Shown piece by piece: positions 6,320 through 8,907 of a stretch of 8,907 bases of DNA. A program made the translations under genes and the position numbers. A model generated the notes under the pieces. It was given only the letters and a program-made list of their open reading frames with translations. It had not been told where the DNA came from and ran no database searches. The stretch comes from Pseudomonadota bacterium (lineage in GTDB: Bacteria > Myxococcota > Polyangia > Polyangiales > Polyangiaceae), in assembly GCA_023419055.1 (NCBI GenBank), contig JAEZYO010000446.1:1-8907 (forward strand), given 5' to 3'. Within the stretch, counting starts at the first letter, position 1. Each line of letters opens with the position of its first letter.

Positions 6320-6360
6320 GGTTCCGACCGAAGCTAGGTCATCGCTTCGCGGATCGGACC
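6320..6360 (-). promoter_or_regulatory. Nested dyad in the leader of the beta-helix gene
   Basis: Within the 82-bp divergent region, inner arms CGAAGC (6329-6334) and GCTTCG (6344-6349) enclose nine bases. Outer arms GGTTCCGA (6320-6327) and TCGGACC (6354-6360) pair with one bulged base. On the minus-strand transcript the hairpin would end one base before the ATG at 6318 and would bury the only Shine-Dalgarno-like bases (GGTCGGA). It could control translation of the beta-helix gene or be an operator for the divergent pair. It is seen by eye only; folding energy was not computed. Confidence 0.4.
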
Positions 6361-6400
6361 AGGTTTCGCGCACGTAGAGTTTTCTGCTTTCACCGATCGA

Positions 6401-7162
6401 ATGACGTGTGCGACGCTCCCTGGCTGGGTGTCAGTAAGGAGCTGGTTCGAGGTAGTCCTGCTCTGTGCCGCGAGTGGTTGCGCGAGCCAGACAGCGCCCG
6501 ATCGAGCTCCCGAGAGCGCGGAACGTGCTCCGATGGTCCTGCCGGCGGCTTCGGTGAGCGCAGCGCCCGCGGTTGAAGCGACCCCTACGCCGAGAGCCGC
6601 CGAGCCCGAGCCTCCGCCACCCGAGCCGGCCGAGACGTTCGAGGGCTGCCTCGCGAAGCTCCGTGAGGAGGGCTTTCCCAAAGCCGCCGACCTCATCACA
6701 GCGCGGGTCGCCCAATCGCGCCAGAAGATGAAGCTCGAGCCGGAGCAGGGGTTTGCCCTCGCTGGCGCTGCGCGCGACCTCTATCCGGCGCTCCCGACGA
6801 CGCAGAAGCTCCTCGGCGTGATGCCCAAGGCAAGCCTCGAGCTCGTGCGGAGCGTCGCCGAGCGCGGCGTGTCTCGTGAAGAAGCCGAGCGCATGGCGGC
6901 GTACCTGATCGAGCTCCACTCGGCGCTCGACATGGAGAATCCGTCGCCCCTCGACGAGAACACGTCGCACGTGATCGGCCGGGAGTGGCACGAGATCGAC
7001 TATCGCGGCGAGGGGATGACCTGGGAGAAGCAGAAGAGCATCTACGTGCCGAAGGGGATCCCCGACTTCAAGACCGAGGCGCACCTCCGGCGCTTCTTCG
7101 AGGTCGAGAGCAAGGCGCCCTACTTCGCGAAGCTCTACAAGCCTCGAGGCGGCGTACCGTGA
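6401..7162 (+). CDS. Lipoprotein of unknown function, first gene of a three-gene operon
   Basis: This is a 253-residue predicted lipoprotein. The signal peptide holds Arg13, a hydrophobic stretch, and lipobox ASGC with Cys27. The ATG at 6401 has no clear Shine-Dalgarno; an in-frame GTG at 6428 would give a shorter, neat signal peptide (MSVRSWFEVVLL) and cannot be excluded. A Pro/Ala/Glu-rich spacer spans about 28-78. A folded, helix-rich domain follows (about 80-253), beginning ETFEGCLAKL. Its C-terminal part is rich in Trp, Tyr, His and charged residues (HVIGREWHEIDYRGEG from residue 190). I do not recognise this domain, and no catalytic signature stands out. The stop shares GTGA with the start of the hydrolase gene, so the two products are probably made together and may act at the same membrane. 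Confidence 0.82.
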   Translation: MTCATLPGWVSVRSWFEVVLLCAASGCASQTAPDRAPESAERAPMVLPAASVSAAPAVEATPTPRAAEPEPPPPEPAETFEGCLAKLREEGFPKAADLITARVAQSRQKMKLEPEQGFALAGAARDLYPALPTTQKLLGVMPKASLELVRSVAERGVSREEAERMAAYLIELHSALDMENPSPLDENTSHVIGREWHEIDYRGEGMTWEKQKSIYVPKGIPDFKTEAHLRRFFEVESKAPYFAKLYKPRGGVP

Positions 7163-8139
7163 AGGCCTGGCTCGTCCTTTCGTTGCTCTTCGTTTCTGGT
7201 TGCTCGCGGCGTGAGCCCGCGCCCGCCCCGCCACCGCCGCAGAAGGAAGACACCAAGGCGGGAAGCGCTCCGGCGACTCGGGCACCGAGCGGCAACGCGC
7301 CCTCGAGCGTGCCGCCTCCGGCGCCTCCGGCGCAGCCGAGAACACCGGTAATGGACGTGCCCGCGTCCCAGTTCTACGCGCCGGCCCTCAGCGGCTCCGA
7401 GCGCGCGCCGCTGCTCGTGTTCCTGCACGGTCTCGGGGCGTCGGGGAAGGGCGCCTTCGACGTGCTCGGGCTGCGCTCACTCGGCGAGAAGGCGCGCATT
7501 TTCGTCGCCGCGCCTGACGGCAGCATCGACTCGAAGGGCCGGCGCTTCTGGAACGCTCACCCGGCGTGCTGCGATTTCGATCGAACGGGCATCGACGACG
7601 TCGAGCGCCTGGGCGCGCTCATCGACGACGTCGCGAGTCGTCACCCCGTCGATCGCTCGCGGATCTACCTGGTCGGCTTCTCGAACGGCGCGTTCATGAC
7701 GCAGCGGCTCGCTTGTCGTCTCGGCGATCGCATCGCCGCGTTCGCGAGCATCGCCGGCGCGAGCCCTCCCGCGGAGGAGGCGTGCACCATCGGCGCTCCG
7801 CTCGGCGCGCTCGTGGTCCACGGCGACGCGGACGACGTGGTCTCGTATCGAGGCGGCACGGTGTTTCAGCGGGCGGGCGCGCCGCTCCACGCTTCGGCGC
7901 GAGAGTCAGTCGCCTTTTGGGCCGAACGCCTCGGCTGCCAGGGAAAGCCGACGCCCGGTCCACGCTACGATTTCGAGCCGAAGCTCGAGGGCGAGGAGAC
8001 TCTCACCGAGAGCTTCGGTCGTTGTAAGCTGGGCGGCGCGGCGTTGTGGACGGTCGAAGGTGGCGGTCACCTGATCGGAACCCGCCCGAAGTTCGTGGAG
8101 CAGGTATGGCGGTTTCTCGAAGCGTATCGCAAAAAGTGA
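7159..8139 (+). CDS. Lipid-anchored LpqC/PHB-depolymerase-like alpha/beta hydrolase (esterase)
   Basis: This 326-residue protein is placed at GTG 7159, in the GTGA overlap with the preceding stop. That start gives a compact lipoprotein signal (MKAWLVLSLLFVSGC, Cys15), whereas the longer open frame from 6985 does not. A Pro/Ala-rich spacer spans about 19-62. The hydrolase domain shows the oxyanion-hole motif HGLG (His90), nucleophile elbow GFSNGA (Ser175), HGDADDVV with the probable acid Asp225, and GGGH with His304. These match the order and spacing of the LpqC/esterase-PHB depolymerase group (COG3509), which hydrolyses esters such as feruloyl, acetyl or polyhydroxyalkanoate bonds. The substrate cannot be told from sequence. 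A CC pair after the AHPA segment is also seen in relatives. It is probably anchored on the periplasmic or outer face of a membrane. Confidence 0.88.
   Translation: MKAWLVLSLLFVSGCSRREPAPAPPPPQKEDTKAGSAPATRAPSGNAPSSVPPPAPPAQPRTPVMDVPASQFYAPALSGSERAPLLVFLHGLGASGKGAFDVLGLRSLGEKARIFVAAPDGSIDSKGRRFWNAHPACCDFDRTGIDDVERLGALIDDVASRHPVDRSRIYLVGFSNGAFMTQRLACRLGDRIAAFASIAGASPPAEEACTIGAPLGALVVHGDADDVVSYRGGTVFQRAGAPLHASARESVAFWAERLGCQGKPTPGPRYDFEPKLEGEETLTESFGRCKLGGAALWTVEGGGHLIGTRPKFVEQVWRFLEAYRKK
8097..8100 (+). promoter_or_regulatory. Shine-Dalgarno deciding the start of the right-edge lipoprotein gene
   Basis: GGAG lies five bases before ATG 8106, inside the end of the hydrolase gene. The competing GTG at 8136 has no such site upstream, so the ATG with a 34-bp gene overlap is favoured. 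Confidence 0.55.
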
Positions 8140-8907
8140 CGTCGCTCTTTCTCGCTCTGGCGCTGCCCTCGTTCGCGGGCTGCGGCGGCGCGCTGCCGCC
8201 GAGCGAAGTGAAGGAGAAGCCGAAGGCGGAGCTCCCGAGCCAGTTCCAGAACAAGTGCGACGCCGCGAAGGGCCAGCTCCGGCCGCTCGTGGTCGAGTGG
8301 GCCGCGCCCGATCGCGCCGCGCTCGAAGCCATGGCTCAGCACGGGCAGCTCGTCGTGCGCTACGAAGGCTGCACGTTCGAGGTGTTGCGCAGCTGCACCG
8401 CGCCCGCGAGCTTCGCCTACAAGTACACCTCCATCACTCCCAAGGATGAGCTCGTGACGATGAAGAGCGCCGACGAGCTCTACGCGAGCATCCCGGTCCA
8501 CGCCGCCAGCTTCGAGGGCAAGCTCTCGCAGCAGGGGCAGCTCAACGCGGCCATGACCATCGTGGGCACCTACGAGGCGCCGAACCTCGCGCCTGCGGCG
8601 GACGAGCTCAGCGGCGAGTGCGCGTCGGCGACGCACGTGGTCGCGGCGCTCACCGTCGGCGCCTTCGAGTTCTTCGCCGGGGACGCCAACGCTGCGGGCG
8701 TTCAGGCTTCGGTGCTCGGCGCGGGAGCGGGCGCGAAGCACGAGGCCTCGCACGAGACCTTGAGCCGCGACGGCGCGGTCGAGGCCTGCAAGGCGTCCAA
8801 GCGCGGTGACGCGAACCCGCCCGAGAGCTGCGGCGCGCTCCTGCGCGTCGAGCTCGCGCCGATTCGCCCCGCGGGCGCCGGCCTGCCGACGTGCGAGCCC
8901 GGAACCA
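8106..8907 (+). CDS. Myxobacterial lipoprotein, partial (cut by the right edge)
   Basis: An open frame of 267 codons runs to the window edge without a stop. ATG 8106 is chosen because GGAG lies five bases upstream and the resulting signal peptide has Arg5 and Lys10 before the hydrophobic run. Cleavage would be at FAGC with Cys26; Phe at -3 is unusual but the signal is otherwise good. The alternative GTG at 8136 would form a GTGA overlap with the hydrolase stop but gives an n-region without positive charge. The mature part has the pattern VVRYEGCTFEVL, a segment with TPKDE, then DELYASIPV, a QLNAAMTIVGTYE segment, and a later CASATHVVAALTVGAFEFF stretch. I recall this layout from uncharacterised lipoproteins recurrent in myxobacteria. 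No enzyme motif is seen and the function is unknown. It is the third gene of the lipoprotein operon. Confidence 0.83.
   Translation, partial: MAVSRSVSQKVTSLFLALALPSFAGCGGALPPSEVKEKPKAELPSQFQNKCDAAKGQLRPLVVEWAAPDRAALEAMAQHGQLVVRYEGCTFEVLRSCTAPASFAYKYTSITPKDELVTMKSADELYASIPVHAASFEGKLSQQGQLNAAMTIVGTYEAPNLAPAADELSGECASATHVVAALTVGAFEFFAGDANAAGVQASVLGAGAGAKHEASHETLSRDGAVEACKASKRGDANPPESCGALLRVELAPIRPAGAGLPTCEPGT

Noticed and set aside
8067..8753. 228-codon minus-strand frame at the right end
   Set aside because: It is antisense to the right-edge lipoprotein, which has a signal peptide, a Shine-Dalgarno and recognisable family segments.

Overview
The window looks like chromosomal DNA from a high-GC member of the Myxococcota, probably a Polyangia-type myxobacterium. 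The evidence is protein style rather than a marker gene. Long Gly/Ser/Thr-rich spacers follow lipoprotein signal peptides. A von Willebrand factor A (vWA) lipoprotein has the layout usual in this phylum. One secreted protein ends in a CGC motif, a hydrophobic stretch and an Arg-rich tail (MYXO-CTERM type), preceded by Cys-rich repeats. No RNA gene, insertion sequence, phage gene or CRISPR array was seen.

Layout, left to right. (1) The N-terminal part of a lipoprotein gene on the minus strand runs off the left edge (1-272). (2) A 555-bp non-coding region lies between divergent genes and holds several inverted repeats, including a perfect 16-bp palindrome (273-827). (3) A plus-strand vWA-domain lipoprotein gene (828-2165) ends tail-to-tail with, and overlaps by 17 bp, (4) a minus-strand gene of DUF6178 type (2149-3378). 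(5) A TetR-family regulator (3375-4010, minus) lies just upstream of the DUF6178 gene in the direction of transcription; the two share a 4-bp GTGA stop/start overlap. (6) A large minus-strand gene (4078-6318) encodes a secreted right-handed beta-helix protein with six Cys-rich repeats, a Gly-rich linker and a MYXO-CTERM-like tail. A perfect 8-bp-arm inverted repeat lies between it and the TetR gene. (7) A short divergent promoter region (6319-6400) contains a nested dyad next to the beta-helix start codon. (8) A plus-strand operon of three overlapping lipoprotein genes follows: an unrecognised lipoprotein (6401-7162), an LpqC/PHB-depolymerase-like alpha/beta hydrolase with a complete visible catalytic triad (7159-8139), and a myxobacterial lipoprotein cut by the right edge (8106-8907).

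Six of the eight genes encode predicted exported, membrane-anchored proteins. In five of them a low-complexity spacer lies directly next to the anchor. The only two clearly cytoplasmic products are the translationally coupled TetR and DUF6178 proteins. Nothing proves a single pathway across the window. The best-supported functional units are the TetR-DUF6178 pair and the three-lipoprotein operon. I see no clear undescribed defence or mobile system; the most interesting items are these two coupled units and the multi-domain surface beta-helix protein.
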